A DNA stretch of 64,000 nucleotides from Agrococcus baldri (GTDB taxonomy: Bacteria; Actinomycetota; Actinomycetes; Actinomycetales; Microbacteriaceae): positions 310,001 to 374,000 of the forward strand of contig FOZN01000003.1 of the NCBI GenBank assembly GCA_900114805.1. Direction: 5' to 3'. Both the position numbers and the translations under genes were made by a program. Below are positions 40,245 through 51,444 of this stretch, in pieces. The notes beneath the pieces were generated by a model that was not told the origin of the DNA, did not search any database, and saw only the letters and a list, made by a program, of their open reading frames with translations. Numbering within the stretch: position 1 is the stretch's first letter; each line of letters opens with the position of its first letter.

Positions 40245-41317
40245 TGCTGCTGCCGGAGTTCCCCTGGGACACGCTCGCGGGCGCCAAGGCCCGCGCCGCC
40301 CTGCATCCCGGCGGCCTCATCGATCTGAGCGTCGGCTCCCCGGTCGACCCGACGCCGGCGCTCATCCAGGCCGCCCTGCGCGAGGCCACCGATGCGCACG
40401 CCTATCCGACCAACCACGGCACGGCTGAGGCGCGCGCCGCCATCGCCGAGTGGTTCGCGCGCATGCGCGGCGTGCCGGGCATCGGCGACGAGCACCTGCT
40501 CGTGACGATCGGCTCCAAGGAGCTCGTCGCGGGCTTGCCGCTGCAGCTGGGCCTGGGCGCGGGCGATGTGGTCGTGCACCCCTCCGTCGCCTACCCCACC
40601 TACGACATCGGGGCGCGCATCGCCGGCGCCGAGCCCGTGCGCGCCGACGACCCCGACGACTGGCCGGAGGCCACCCGGCTCGTCTGGCTGAACTCGCCGT
40701 CGAATCCCACCGGCGAGGTGCTGGGGGTGGATGCGCTGCGGCGCGTCGTGCAGGCGGCGCGCGAACGGGGGATCCTGGTCGCGAGCGACGAGTGCTATGC
40801 ACTGCTGCCGTGGGAGCTCGACGAGGCGCCCTCGATCCTCGATCCGCGGGTGACGGACGGCGATCTGACCGGGCTCGTGGCCGTCTACTCGCTCAGCAAG
40901 CAGTCGAATCTGGCCGGCTACCGCGCGGCATTCATCGCCGGCGACCCGCAGGTCGTGCAGCGCGCGCTGGCCGTGCGCAAGCACCTCGGCCTGATGGCAC
41001 CGAGCCCCGTGCAGCACGCGCTCGCGGTGGCGCTCGGCGACGAGGCGCACGTGGCCGAGCAGCGCGAGCGCTACCGCTCCCGCCGCGCGCTGCTGCTGCC
41101 GGCGATGCGCGAGCACGGCTTCGACGTCTCCTCCGATGCTGGCCTGTACCTCTGGGCCACGGACGGCACGGATGCGCTGGTGCAGCTGGACGCGCTGTCA
41201 CGGCTGGGCATCCTGGTCGCGCCCGGCTCGTTCTACGGGGACCGCACCCGCGTGCGGGTCGCGCTCACCGCATCCGATGCCCACATCGCGGAGGCCGCGG
41301 CGCGCCTGCGGGGGTGA
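40244..41317 (+). CDS. dapC: Succinyldiaminopimelate transaminase
   Basis: A 357-residue fold-type I PLP aminotransferase. The PLP lysine is K219 in YSLSKQSNLAGYR. The N-terminal LPEFPWDTLAGAKARAALHPGGLIDLSVGSPVDPTP is characteristic of actinobacterial DapC. It makes N-succinyl-diaminopimelate from the keto precursor, between DapD and DapE, both encoded 6.5 kb further on. The ATG overlaps the ferredoxin stop by one base. Confidence 0.93.
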   Translation: MLLPEFPWDTLAGAKARAALHPGGLIDLSVGSPVDPTPALIQAALREATDAHAYPTNHGTAEARAAIAEWFARMRGVPGIGDEHLLVTIGSKELVAGLPLQLGLGAGDVVVHPSVAYPTYDIGARIAGAEPVRADDPDDWPEATRLVWLNSPSNPTGEVLGVDALRRVVQAARERGILVASDECYALLPWELDEAPSILDPRVTDGDLTGLVAVYSLSKQSNLAGYRAAFIAGDPQVVQRALAVRKHLGLMAPSPVQHALAVALGDEAHVAEQRERYRSRRALLLPAMREHGFDVSSDAGLYLWATDGTDALVQLDALSRLGILVAPGSFYGDRTRVRVALTASDAHIAEAAARLRG

Positions 41318-41354
41318 GCGGGAGCGCCGTGAGATACGGTCCCCGGGCGACCGG

Positions 41355-41360
41355 TAGTCT
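41355..41360 (+). promoter_or_regulatory. -10 box of citrate synthase gene, leaderless start
   Basis: TAGTCT lies exactly 6 bases before the GTG at 41367, and no Shine-Dalgarno sequence is present. Confidence 0.6.
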
Positions 41361-41366
41361 GTCGTC

Positions 41367-42674
<1,308 letters not shown>

Positions 42675-42811
42675 CCGCACCCCCTCGGTGGCTGAGCAGC
42701 CGCCGCACGCCACCGTCGGCTGTGCTTCGACTCGGTGAGCGCTCCCGCGCGCACCGGCTCAGGAGCCGCCGCGCCGAGCCCTGAAGCCAGCCCGCACGAC
42801 CCGGAGCAACC

Positions 42812-44278
42812 ATGACCACCACGACCAGCACCTCCACGCAGACGCCGCAGAAGAGCGCCGTCGACCGCTTCTTCAAGATCTCCGAACGCGGCTCGTCCGT
42901 CACGCAGGAGGTGCGCGGCGGTCTCGTCACGTTCTTCGCGATGGCGTACATCATCGTGCTGAACCCGCTCATCATCGGCGGGTTCTCGGCCGATCAGGCG
43001 GCGGTGGACGTCGAGGGCGGCTGGCTGCCGAACCACCAGGTCGCGGCCGTCACGGCCCTCGTCGGCGGACTGATGACGCTCGCGATGGGACTGATCGCCA
43101 ACGTGCCGTTCGGCCTCGCCGCCGGCCTCGGCATCAACTCGTTCCTCGCGTTCGGCCTGGTGGGCGAGCTCACCTGGGCCGAGGCCATGGGCCTGGTGGT
43201 GATCAACGGCATCATCATCGTGGTGCTGGGCCTGACGGGCCTGCGGCGCATGATCTTCGACGCGGTGCCCGCACCGCTCAAGGCCGCGATCACGGTCGGC
43301 ATCGGCCTGTTCATCGCCTTCATCGGCTTCGTCGACGCGGGCTTCGTGCGCACGACCGGCATCACTGCGCCGCCGGTGCAGCTCGGCGACGGCGGCTCCA
43401 TCACCTCGCTGCCGACCGTGGTGTTCATCATCGCGCTCGCGCTGATGGGCTCGTTGCTGGCGCTGAGGGTCAAGGGCGCGCTGCTGATCGGCATCGTGGC
43501 GGCGACGGTGGTCGCGATCATCCTCGAGGCGATCTTCAAGGTCGGTCCCTCGCTCGGCACGAACCCCGACGCCTGGAACCTCAACCCGCCCGCACTGCCG
43601 ACCGCGGTGTTCTCGCTGCCCGACTTCTCGCTGATCGGCCAGTTCTCGTTCGGCTCCTTCGAGCGCATCGGCATCCTGGCGAGCACCATGTTCATCTTCA
43701 CGCTGGTGTTCATGAACTTCTTCGACGCCATCGGCTCGATGACGGGGCTGGCGAAGCAGGCGGGCATCTCCTACCCCAACGGCCAGTTCCCCGGCCTCAA
43801 GCGTGCGCTCGTCGTCGAGGGCGTCGGCGCGGTGGCCGGCGGTGGCGCGAGCGCATCCTCGAACACGGTCTTCATCGACTCGGCCGCCGGCATCGGCGAC
43901 GGCGCCCGCACGGGCCTCGCCTCGGTCGTCACCGGCCTGCTGTTCCTGGCCGCGATGTTCCTGACGCCGCTCACCAGCGTCGTGCCGCTGGAGGTGGCTG
44001 CCGCGACGCTCGTGGTCGTGGGCGCACTCATGATGGCGCAGATCACCGAGATCGACTTCAGCGACTTCCGCATCGCGCTGCCGGCGTTCCTCACCATCGT
44101 CGTGATGCCGATGACCTACAACATCGCCAACGGCATCGGCGTGGGCTTCATCGCCTGGGTGCTCGTCAACGCGGTCTCGGGAAAGCTCAAGCAGATCTCG
44201 CCGCTGCTGTGGATCGTCGCGGTCCTGTTCGTGGTGTTCTTCGCCCGCGGGCCGATCGAGGCGCTGCTGGGCGCCTGA
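42812..44278 (+). CDS. NCS2/AzgA-type purine permease
   Basis: A 488-residue membrane transporter with about 12-14 helices. The AzgA-like subfamily is shown by FFKISERGSSVTQEVRGGLVTFFAMAYIIVLNPLI at the start and by GLAAGLGINSFLAFGLV, the motif corresponding to the adenine/guanine/hypoxanthine proton symporters. The C-terminal half has SSNTVFIDSAAGIGDGARTGLASVVTGLLFL, near the second substrate loop. It probably imports hypoxanthine, guanine or adenine. CGGAG lies before the ATG. The 137-base upstream gap shows no purine riboswitch. Confidence 0.9.
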   Translation: MTTTTSTSTQTPQKSAVDRFFKISERGSSVTQEVRGGLVTFFAMAYIIVLNPLIIGGFSADQAAVDVEGGWLPNHQVAAVTALVGGLMTLAMGLIANVPFGLAAGLGINSFLAFGLVGELTWAEAMGLVVINGIIIVVLGLTGLRRMIFDAVPAPLKAAITVGIGLFIAFIGFVDAGFVRTTGITAPPVQLGDGGSITSLPTVVFIIALALMGSLLALRVKGALLIGIVAATVVAIILEAIFKVGPSLGTNPDAWNLNPPALPTAVFSLPDFSLIGQFSFGSFERIGILASTMFIFTLVFMNFFDAIGSMTGLAKQAGISYPNGQFPGLKRALVVEGVGAVAGGGASASSNTVFIDSAAGIGDGARTGLASVVTGLLFLAAMFLTPLTSVVPLEVAAATLVVVGALMMAQITEIDFSDFRIALPAFLTIVVMPMTYNIANGIGVGFIAWVLVNAVSGKLKQISPLLWIVAVLFVVFFARGPIEALLGA

Positions 44279-44284
44279 TCGGTG

Positions 44285-45888
44285 TCAGTGCTCGCGGCTG
44301 ACGGCCGCGAGCACCTCCGGCCAGCGCCGGTCGAGCGCCCTGCCGCCGAGTCGCACGCCCAGCCAGATCGCGAGCGCGCCGAGGCCGAGCCCGACTGCCA
44401 GGCTGACCCAGCCGAGCCACGGGAACCAGGCCGCGGCGATCGCGGTGCCGATCGCCGGCGCTCCGGCCGTCAGGATCGCCAGCAGCATCAGCAGCGCGCC
44501 CAGCAGCGCCTGCGCGCCGCCGGATGATCCGGTGCCGAACGGGCTCGCCTCGGGGGCAGGGGTCTGCCCGGGCATCCACGGGCTGATCGCGCTGCCGACG
44601 CCGATCACGAGCGCCGCGGTGCCCAGCGTCGCCCCGAGCGATGCCGGCAGCAGCTCCCAGCGCCCGGAGATCGCCGTGGTGACGACGGCCGTGACGGTCA
44701 GCAGCGGGCCGAACAGCACGAGCATGCCCAGCGCTCTGCCCGCACGGTCGGCGGTGCCCGAGACGCCGCTGAGCACGTGCGCAGAGAGCGCAGAGCTGTC
44801 GTACGCGGTGTCGAGCTGTGCGACCGACATCAGCACGATGGCGCCCAGCAGCGGCAGCAGCAGCGGGCCGACGTCGCCGAGCGCCCCGAGGTCGGCGACG
44901 CCCTCGCCCAGCTCGAGCTCGACCGTGCTGCCCATCACGACATTCAGGCCGAGGATCAGCAGCGGGAGCAGCACGACGCCGATCACGTTCACCAGGTGCC
45001 GCGGGTCGCGCAGCCGGTAGCGCAGGCCGCGCGCGGCGATCGCGCCGACGGGCGTCGCCGGCAGCAGCCGGTCGATCCACGCAGCGCTGCGCACCCGGCC
45101 GCCGCCGCCGGAGACGATCGGCGCGGTGAGCCGGCTGCGGAAGTCGTGCGCCCACACGAGCCACAGCAGCGCGGCCGTCGCGATCGCGATCAGCAGCTGC
45201 GCCGCGGCCGGCAGCAGGGCGCCGGCGGCGATGGCGCGCGGCACGCCCCACGCCGCGCCGAACGGCGTCCAGGCGAGCGCACCGGCGACCGCGCCCAGCA
45301 GCGACTCGGTCGACCCGAGCGCCCGCACGCCCTCGGCGACCACCACCACGACGATGCCGGCGGAGATGCCGAGCACGCTGCCGATGACGACGACCAGGTC
45401 GCGCCCGCTGCGCTTCGCGAGCTGCCGCGCGAGCGCTGCGGCGAGCGCCCTGCCCGCGAGCAGGCAGGTCAGCAGCTGCAGCGGCAGCAGCAGCGCGGCG
45501 GCGAGCAGTGCCGGCCAGGTGATGCTCCAGCCGATCAGGGTCAGCAGCAGCGCCAGCAGCGTCGCGATGCCGCCGACGCCGACGGCGCCGCCGAGCAGCA
45601 CCCCCGGCAGCAATCGCCGCGCGGGCACCGGCAGCATCGCGAAGCGCTCCGGAGCGAGCGCGTCGTCGGCCGAGATGAGCACGCTCGCGACCGCCCACCC
45701 GACGACCAGCGCGCTGCCCAGCACCACCACCGCATCCGGGCCCGTCTGCGGCAGCGTCACGCGCAGCAGCAGCATGGTCGTGGCGACCAGACCGAGCGCT
45801 CCGAGCGCGCCCAGCACCGCGAGCACCAGCGTGACGGTCGCCCAGGGGCTGCGGGTGAGCGTGCGGCCGTACTGCCGCAGCTGCAGGC

Positions 45889-45907
<19 letters not shown>
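44285..45907 (-). CDS. ABC-2 type exporter permease
   Basis: A 540-residue membrane protein with about 12 hydrophobic segments and no periplasmic domain, partner of the ATPase encoded just upstream (19-bp overlap). It begins MAALLLGLQLRQYGRTLTRSPWATVTLVLAVLG, and the segment ADDALAPERFAMLPVPARRLLPG resembles the loops of large actinobacterial ABC transporter permeases. Substrate unknown; drug, lantibiotic or lipid export are possibilities. It converges on the purine permease, with six bases between stops. Confidence 0.85.
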
Positions 45908-46665
<758 letters not shown>

Positions 46666-46758
46666 CCTCCGATTCTGCCGTGCCGCGCCTGAGGGCGCGC
46701 CCGCGACGGGCCGCGCGGCGCGACGGTCGGCGCCGTGACGCGAGCGGGCGCGATCGGC

Positions 46759-47679
46759 TCAGTGCAGGGCGGCGTTCAGCTCGACGCCCCCGCCGTCGCG
46801 GGCGACGACCTCCACGGCGCCCGAGACCGAGTTGCGGCGGAACAGCAGCCCCGGCCTGCCGGAGAGCTCGACTGCCTTCACCTGCTCGCCGCCGGGCACC
46901 AGCGACACCTTCGTGCCGGCCGTCACGTAGAGCCCCGCCTCGACCACCGAGTCGTCGCCGATCGAGATGCCCACGCCCGCGTTGGCGCCGAGCAGCACGC
47001 GCTCGCCGAGCGCCACCCGCTCCTTGCCGCCGCCCGAGAGCGTGCCCATGATCGAGGCGCCGCCGCCGATGTCGGTGCCGTCGCCGACGACCACGCCCTG
47101 CGAGATGCGGCCCTCGACCATGGAGGCGCCGAGGGTGCCGGCGTTGAAGTTGACGAAGCCCTCGTGCATCACCACCGTGCCGGGCGCGAGGTGCGCGCCG
47201 AGCCGCACGCGGCTGGCATCGCCGATGCGCACGCCGGAGGGAATGACGAAGTCGGTCATGCGCGGGAAGCGGTCGACGACCTGCACCTGCAGACCGGCGC
47301 GCTGCAGCTCGACGCGCCGCTCGTTCGCCCAGTCGGGGTCGACGGCACCGCCGTTCGTCCAGGCGACCACCGGCAGCGCGCCGAAGACCCCGTCGAGGTT
47401 GATCGAGTTGGGCTGCACCAGCCGGTGGCTGAGCAGGTGCAGCCGCAGGTAGGCGTCCTCGACCGACACGGGGGCCTCGTCCAGGTCGATCTCGACGTGC
47501 CGCAGCTCCATCACGACGCCGCGCGCGGGCACCGGGCCGGTGAGCTCGTCGAGGTGGCCGCCGCCGACCCACTGCGCGTCTCCTGCTGCCGAGCCGAGCG
47601 CGGGAGCCGGGAACCACGCGTCGAGCGCCCGCCCTTCGAAGACGGTGACGAGTGCATGTCCGTGTGCGGGGCGAGCCAT
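46759..47679 (-). CDS. dapD: Tetrahydrodipicolinate N-succinyltransferase
   Basis: A 306-residue left-handed beta-helix acyltransferase that succinylates tetrahydrodipicolinate in diaminopimelate synthesis. Hexapeptide-type repeats run through [64 protein letters not shown]. This is the actinobacterial DapD layout, with its larger N-terminal domain ([21 protein letters not shown]). The ATG has TAGACT 6 bases upstream and no ribosome site. It is divergent from dapE with only 23 bases between the two start codons. Confidence 0.95.
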   Translation of the reverse strand: MARPAHGHALVTVFEGRALDAWFPAPALGSAAGDAQWVGGGHLDELTGPVPARGVVMELRHVEIDLDEAPVSVEDAYLRLHLLSHRLVQPNSINLDGVFGALPVVAWTNGGAVDPDWANERRVELQRAGLQVQVVDRFPRMTDFVIPSGVRIGDASRVRLGAHLAPGTVVMHEGFVNFNAGTLGASMVEGRISQGVVVGDGTDIGGGASIMGTLSGGGKERVALGERVLLGANAGVGISIGDDSVVEAGLYVTAGTKVSLVPGGEQVKAVELSGRPGLLFRRNSVSGAVEVVARDGGGVELNAALH

Positions 47680-47685
47680 GCCCCA

Positions 47686-47691
47686 AGTCTA
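47686..47691 (-). promoter_or_regulatory. -10 box of dapD, leaderless start
   Basis: Reverse-strand TAGACT lies 6 bases from the dapD ATG. Its first two bases (TA) are shared with the dapE -10 box on the other strand. Confidence 0.6.
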
Positions 47692-47695
47692 GGCT
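47690..47695 (+). promoter_or_regulatory. -10 box of dapE, leaderless start
   Basis: TAGGCT lies 7 bases before the dapE ATG and overlaps the divergent dapD -10 box by two bases. Confidence 0.55.
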
Positions 47696-47702
47696 GGTGG
47701 CC

Positions 47703-48815
47703 ATGACGGACCCCTCGCCGCTGCCCGCCGCACTCCAGCCCGCCGTGCTCGACCCGCGCGCCAGCTCAGTCGAGCTCACGCGGCAGCTGTGCGACATCGA
47801 GTCCGTCTCCGACAACGAGGGGCCGATCGCCGACGCGATCGAGGCTGCGGCCCGCACCGCAGCCCATCTCGAGGTGACGCGCGTGGGTGACACCGTGGTC
47901 GCGCGCACGAACCTCGGCCGAGCGCGCCGCGTGGTGCTCGCCGGCCACATCGACACCGTGCCGGTCAACGGGAATCTGCCGACGCATCCGCTCGTCGTCG
48001 ACGGCGAGGAGCACCTCTGGGGCCGCGGCACCGTCGACATGAAGGCGGGCGTCGCCGTGCAGCTGAAGCTCGCGGTCGAGCTCGCCGAGCCCGTCTTCGA
48101 CGTGACCTGGCTCTGGTACGACCACGAGGAGGTGGGGGAGGAGCACAACGGCCTGCGCACGCTCGCCCTCACGCATCCCGAGCTGATGGAGGCTGACTTC
48201 GCCATCCTGGGCGAGCCCTCGAACGGCCAGATCGAGGGCGGCTGCAACGGCACGCTGCGCGCCGAGATCCGCACCCGCGGTGTGCGCGCGCACTCGGCCA
48301 GGGCATGGATGGGGCACAACGCCATCCACGACGCCGCCGAGATACTGCAGGTGCTGCAGGCGTACCGCCCGCGCGAGATCGATGTCGACGGGCTGCGCTA
48401 CCGGGAGGGCCTGAACGCCGTCGGCATCTCCGGTGGCGTCGCGGGCAACGTCATCCCCGACGAGTGCGTCGTGCACGTCAACTATCGCTTCGCGCCCTCT
48501 CGCTCGCTCGCGGAGGCCACCGCGCACGTGGTGGAGCTGTTCGAGGGCTTCGACGTGCAGGTGGTGGATGCGGCCGCCGGCGCCAGGCCCGGGCTGGACG
48601 CCCCGCTCGCGCAGGAGTTCATCGCCGCCGTGGGCGCGACGCCGCAGCCGAAGTACGGCTGGACGGACGTCGCCCGCTTCTCGGCGCTGGGGATCCCCGC
48701 GGTGAACTTCGGCCCCGGCGACCCCTCGAAGGCGCACGCCGACGACGAGTCGGTGCCGGTCGCGCAGATCGTCGCGGCCGAGGAGAGCCTGCGCACGTGG
48801 CTCTCGCGAGCCTGA
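47703..48815 (+). CDS. dapE: Succinyl-diaminopimelate desuccinylase
   Basis: A 370-residue M20 metallopeptidase-family enzyme that removes succinate from N-succinyl-LL-diaminopimelate. Metal ligands: H82 and D84 in AGHIDTVPVNG, the bridging Asp in GRGTVDMKAG, the catalytic base in DHEEVGEEHNG, then GEPSNG. The dimerisation domain contains RGVRAHSARAWMGHNAIHDAAE. The C-terminal GWTDVARFSALGIPAVNFGPG is typical. The ATG at 47703 replaces a longer frame that would overrun the dapD promoter. Confidence 0.95.
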   Translation: MTDPSPLPAALQPAVLDPRASSVELTRQLCDIESVSDNEGPIADAIEAAARTAAHLEVTRVGDTVVARTNLGRARRVVLAGHIDTVPVNGNLPTHPLVVDGEEHLWGRGTVDMKAGVAVQLKLAVELAEPVFDVTWLWYDHEEVGEEHNGLRTLALTHPELMEADFAILGEPSNGQIEGGCNGTLRAEIRTRGVRAHSARAWMGHNAIHDAAEILQVLQAYRPREIDVDGLRYREGLNAVGISGGVAGNVIPDECVVHVNYRFAPSRSLAEATAHVVELFEGFDVQVVDAAAGARPGLDAPLAQEFIAAVGATPQPKYGWTDVARFSALGIPAVNFGPGDPSKAHADDESVPVAQIVAAEESLRTWLSRA

Positions 48816-49981
48816 CCGAGCAGCGCGCGCGGACGCGCGAGCGCTGGTGGCTGTGGCCGCTCGCGCTCTGGGCGGTGTCGCGGCTGGTCAGCACGGCGTT
48901 CCTGGGCGCGCTCGCCGGACGGCAGGAGCTGAGCGCCTGGACGCCTGCCCGCCCCGACCTGCTGGACTACTCGACGATGTGGGATGCCCACTGGTACTAC
49001 ATCGTCGCCATGTCGGGCTACCCGACCGAGCTGCCGCTCGGCGAGGACGGCCACGTGGGCGAGAACGCCTGGGCGTTCATGCCGGTCTACCCGATGCTCG
49101 CCAGGGTGTTGATGCTCGTGGGGCTGCCCTGGGAGGGCGCCGCGGTGCTGCTGTCGGTGGCGGCCTCGCTCGCGTTCGCGCTCGTCGCCTACCGGCTCTT
49201 CGCCGAGCTCGCACCGGGCAGGGAGCGCTTCGCGCTCGCGCTCGTGCTGCTCTCGCCGCTCGCGCCGGTGCTGCAGCTCGGCTACGCGGAGTCGCTGTTC
49301 CTGCTGCTGCTGGCAGGCGCGCTGCTCGCCTGGCGGCTGCACGCCTGGGAGTGGCTGTGGGTGCTCATCCCCATCATGTCGCTCACCCGCCCGGGCGGGC
49401 TCGCCTTCGCGCTCGCGCTCGGGCTGTGGTTCCTGGTGCGCTGGTACCGCGACCGCAGCGGCTTCCCGGTCGCGGAGCGGCGGATGCTCGTGGGCCTCGG
49501 GGCCTGGAGCGCGCTCTGGGGCTTCGGCTGGCTCATCGCCTGCACGATCGCGACCGGCAGTCTCACCTCCTACCTGGAGACGGAGCTGAGCTGGCGCTCG
49601 ACGTACATCGGCAGACAGGAGCTGGTGCCCTTCACCCCCTGGCCGATCGGGCTCGAGTGGTGGTTCGGCGCCTGGTGGCCGCTCTGGCTGGCCGGCATCC
49701 TGCTGGTCGCGGTGCTCCTGCTGGCCGGTCCGTGGGCGACCGCGGTCGGCATCGAGGGCCGGCTGTGGCTGATCGCCTACCTGGTCTACCTCGCCGCGGT
49801 GTGGTTCCCGCAGTCGTCCACGTGGCGGCTGCTGATGCCCATATTCCCCGCGGCGGCCATCCTCGCCGCCGTGCGGCCCGCGTGGGCGCGAGCCATGCTG
49901 CTCGCGGCATGCATCGCGCTGCAGCCGGTCTGGATCTGGTTCTGCTGGCACGTGGACGGCCGGGACTGGACCGTTCCCTAG
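48797..49981 (+). CDS. Integral membrane mannosyltransferase, PIG-V/GT-C-like
   Basis: A 394-residue multi-spanning membrane protein with about nine helices. The extracytoplasmic loop after TM1 contains LLDYSTMWDAHWYYIVAMSGYPTE, the WDxxxY...GYP motif of PIG-V/Gpi18-like GT-C mannosyltransferases that use polyprenyl-phosphate-mannose. Downstream LQLGYAESLFLLLLAGALLAWR also fits. It may add mannose to lipomannan or a cell-wall glycolipid; the acceptor is unknown. The GTG at 48797 overlaps dapE by 19 bases; a CTG at 48812 is a less likely start. Confidence 0.8.
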   Translation: MALASLTEQRARTRERWWLWPLALWAVSRLVSTAFLGALAGRQELSAWTPARPDLLDYSTMWDAHWYYIVAMSGYPTELPLGEDGHVGENAWAFMPVYPMLARVLMLVGLPWEGAAVLLSVAASLAFALVAYRLFAELAPGRERFALALVLLSPLAPVLQLGYAESLFLLLLAGALLAWRLHAWEWLWVLIPIMSLTRPGGLAFALALGLWFLVRWYRDRSGFPVAERRMLVGLGAWSALWGFGWLIACTIATGSLTSYLETELSWRSTYIGRQELVPFTPWPIGLEWWFGAWWPLWLAGILLVAVLLLAGPWATAVGIEGRLWLIAYLVYLAAVWFPQSSTWRLLMPIFPAAAILAAVRPAWARAMLLAACIALQPVWIWFCWHVDGRDWTVP

Positions 49982-50029
49982 CACACGCGCAAGAGTGCCG
50001 ACACGGGATCCTGCGTCACTGGGACGTGA

Positions 50030-50035
50030 GATAAT
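50030..50035 (+). promoter_or_regulatory. Possible -10 box of DUF3117 gene
   Basis: GATAAT lies 30 bases before the ATG at 50066, with GAAGGGGGAG as a strong ribosome site in between. No -35 is evident. Confidence 0.35.
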
Positions 50036-50065
50036 GGCAGCACCGGATCTGAAGGGGGAGCCGCA

Positions 50066-50239
50066 ATGGCCGCCATGAAACCACGCACAGGCGATGGACC
50101 GCTCGAAGCCGTCAAGGAGGGCAGGGTCATCGTCGTGCGCGTCCCGCTCGAGGGCGGCGGACGCCTTGTCGTCTCTGTGAATGACGAAGAGGCCGCCGCC
50201 CTGCACAAGGCGCTCGGCGAGGTCGTCGTCACCGCTTGA
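50066..50239 (+). CDS. DUF3117 small conserved protein
   Basis: A 57-residue protein running MAAMKPRTGDGPLEAVKEGR, then VIVVRVPLEGGGRLVVSVND and EEAAALHKALGEVVVTA. It matches the DUF3117 family found across actinobacteria as a short beta-hairpin plus helix protein of unknown function. GAAGGGGGAG gives a strong ribosome site about 6 bases before the ATG. It stands alone between the mannosyltransferase and a bidirectional terminator. Its conservation and strong ribosome site suggest a well-expressed housekeeping role. Confidence 0.9.
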   Translation: MAAMKPRTGDGPLEAVKEGRVIVVRVPLEGGGRLVVSVNDEEAAALHKALGEVVVTA

Positions 50240-50269
50240 TGCGAACGCGGCCGACGATGGCCGTAGCAA

Positions 50270-50300
50270 AAGGGGCCGATCCGTCGAGGATCGGCCCCTT
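50270..50300. terminator. Bidirectional terminator
   Basis: AAGGGGCCGATCC (50270-50282) and GGATCGGCCCCTT (50288-50300) form a perfect 13-bp stem with loop GTCGA between the convergent DUF3117 and O-methyltransferase genes. Read on the reverse strand it is followed by TTTTGC, a classic U tract. Confidence 0.88.
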
Positions 50301-50309
50301 CTGCGCGTC

Positions 50310-50948
50310 TCAGGCGGGCTCTGGCAGCCGCACGATCTGCAGCAGGCCATCGCCGACCGGCGTGACGGCGGCGCGCACCGCGTCGGAGGTGGAGAGCTCC
50401 TTCAGCAGCGCCCGCAGATCGGCGACCTCGTCGCCGCGCTGCGCGGGGTCGGCGACCCGGCCGCCCATGAGGGCGTGGGCGACGAGCACCGAGCCGCCGA
50501 CGCGCACGAGCGAGAGCGCGTGCTCGACGTACTCGAGCACGCTGGCAGCATCGGCGTCGAGGAAGACGATGTCGTAGCTCGACTCGTTCATGCGCGGCAG
50601 CACGTCGCGTGCCTTGCCGGTGATCAGGCGGGCGCGCGTGACCGGTATGCCCGCCCTGCCGAACGCCGCGCGGGCGTGCTGCTGGTGGTCGAGCTCGGTG
50701 TCGATCGAGGTGAGCGTCGCCCCCGGCGCGCCCCGCAGCAGCCACAGGCCGCTGACGCCGGCGCCGGTGCCGACCTCGAGGATGGCGCTCGCCTGCGTCG
50801 CCGCGGCGACGGCCGCGAGCTGTGCGCCGACGGCCGGCTCGACGGGCGCGATGCCCAGCTCCTCGGAGGCATCCCGCGCCCCGGTGAGCACGTCGTCCTC
50901 TGCGGCGAGGTCGTCGAGGTACTTGGCGATGAGCGGTGATGTCTGCAC
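50310..50948 (-). CDS. SAM-dependent O-methyltransferase family 3
   Basis: A 212-residue methyltransferase of the catechol/caffeoyl-CoA O-methyltransferase group: AILEVGTGAGVSGLWLL is motif I, TLTSIDTELDHQQHARAAF motif II, and YDIVFLDADAASVLEYVEHALSLVRVGGSVLVAH contains the metal-binding acidic residues. M. tuberculosis has a related gene (Rv1220c) beside sigE. Substrate unknown. The GTG follows GGAGG by four bases. Confidence 0.88.
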   Translation of the reverse strand: MQTSPLIAKYLDDLAAEDDVLTGARDASEELGIAPVEPAVGAQLAAVAAATQASAILEVGTGAGVSGLWLLRGAPGATLTSIDTELDHQQHARAAFGRAGIPVTRARLITGKARDVLPRMNESSYDIVFLDADAASVLEYVEHALSLVRVGGSVLVAHALMGGRVADPAQRGDEVADLRALLKELSTSDAVRAAVTPVGDGLLQIVRLPEPA

Positions 50949-51041
50949 GGTTCCTCCGGCCTCGAGCGTACGGCCCGCGTGCGTCCGCCTGTCTCAGGCT
51001 CGCCGCACGGGCCGGCGCCGTGCTGGTCGGCACGGCTCGAC

Positions 51042-51047
51042 TACCCT
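51042..51047 (+). promoter_or_regulatory. -10 box of tatB, leaderless start
   Basis: TACCCT lies exactly 6 bases before the GTG at 51054, without a ribosome binding site. Confidence 0.5.
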
Positions 51048-51053
51048 AGTGGG

Positions 51054-51425
51054 GTGTCACTGGCAGGCATCACGCTCGACAAGCTGCTGATCATCGCGAT
51101 CCTCGCGGCCGTCCTCATCGGCCCCGAGCGGCTGCCCGCGCTCGCGGAGCGGCTGGGCGCGCTCGTGCGCGGCCTGCGCGATCTCGCCGGCGGCGCCAAG
51201 GCTCGCATGCGCGAGGAGATGGGGCCGGAGTTCGACGAGGTCGACTGGAAGAAGCTCGACCCCCGCCAGTACGACCCCCGCCGCATCGTCGCCGAGGCGC
51301 TGCGCGACGAGCCCGCGCCCAGACCCGACTTCGCCGCCGCGGCAGCCGGCTCGGCGGTCGCGACGGTGAGCGCGCTGCCGCGCCGCGACGACGGCCCGAT
51401 GCGCTTCGACGACGAGGCCACCTGA
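51054..51425 (+). CDS. tatB: Twin-arginine translocase subunit TatB
   Basis: A 123-residue protein with one N-terminal membrane helix (LDKLLIIAILAAVLIGPERLP), the hinge GPERLP and an amphipathic helix (ALAERLGALVRGLRDLAGGAKARMREEMG), the layout of TatA/TatB. The Glu-Phe-Asp-Glu segment and DPRQYDPRRIV tail fit actinobacterial TatB, part of the receptor for folded Tat substrates. Predicted leaderless. tatA and tatC are not in the window. In M. tuberculosis tatB sits in the same neighbourhood (after sigE). Confidence 0.88.
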   Translation: MSLAGITLDKLLIIAILAAVLIGPERLPALAERLGALVRGLRDLAGGAKARMREEMGPEFDEVDWKKLDPRQYDPRRIVAEALRDEPAPRPDFAAAAAGSAVATVSALPRRDDGPMRFDDEAT

Positions 51426-51444
51426 GCTGACGGGGGCGGATGGG

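Noticed and set aside
42675-42811. Possible purine riboswitch before the purine permease gene
   Set aside because: No conserved purine-aptamer loop motifs; only GC-rich short stems.
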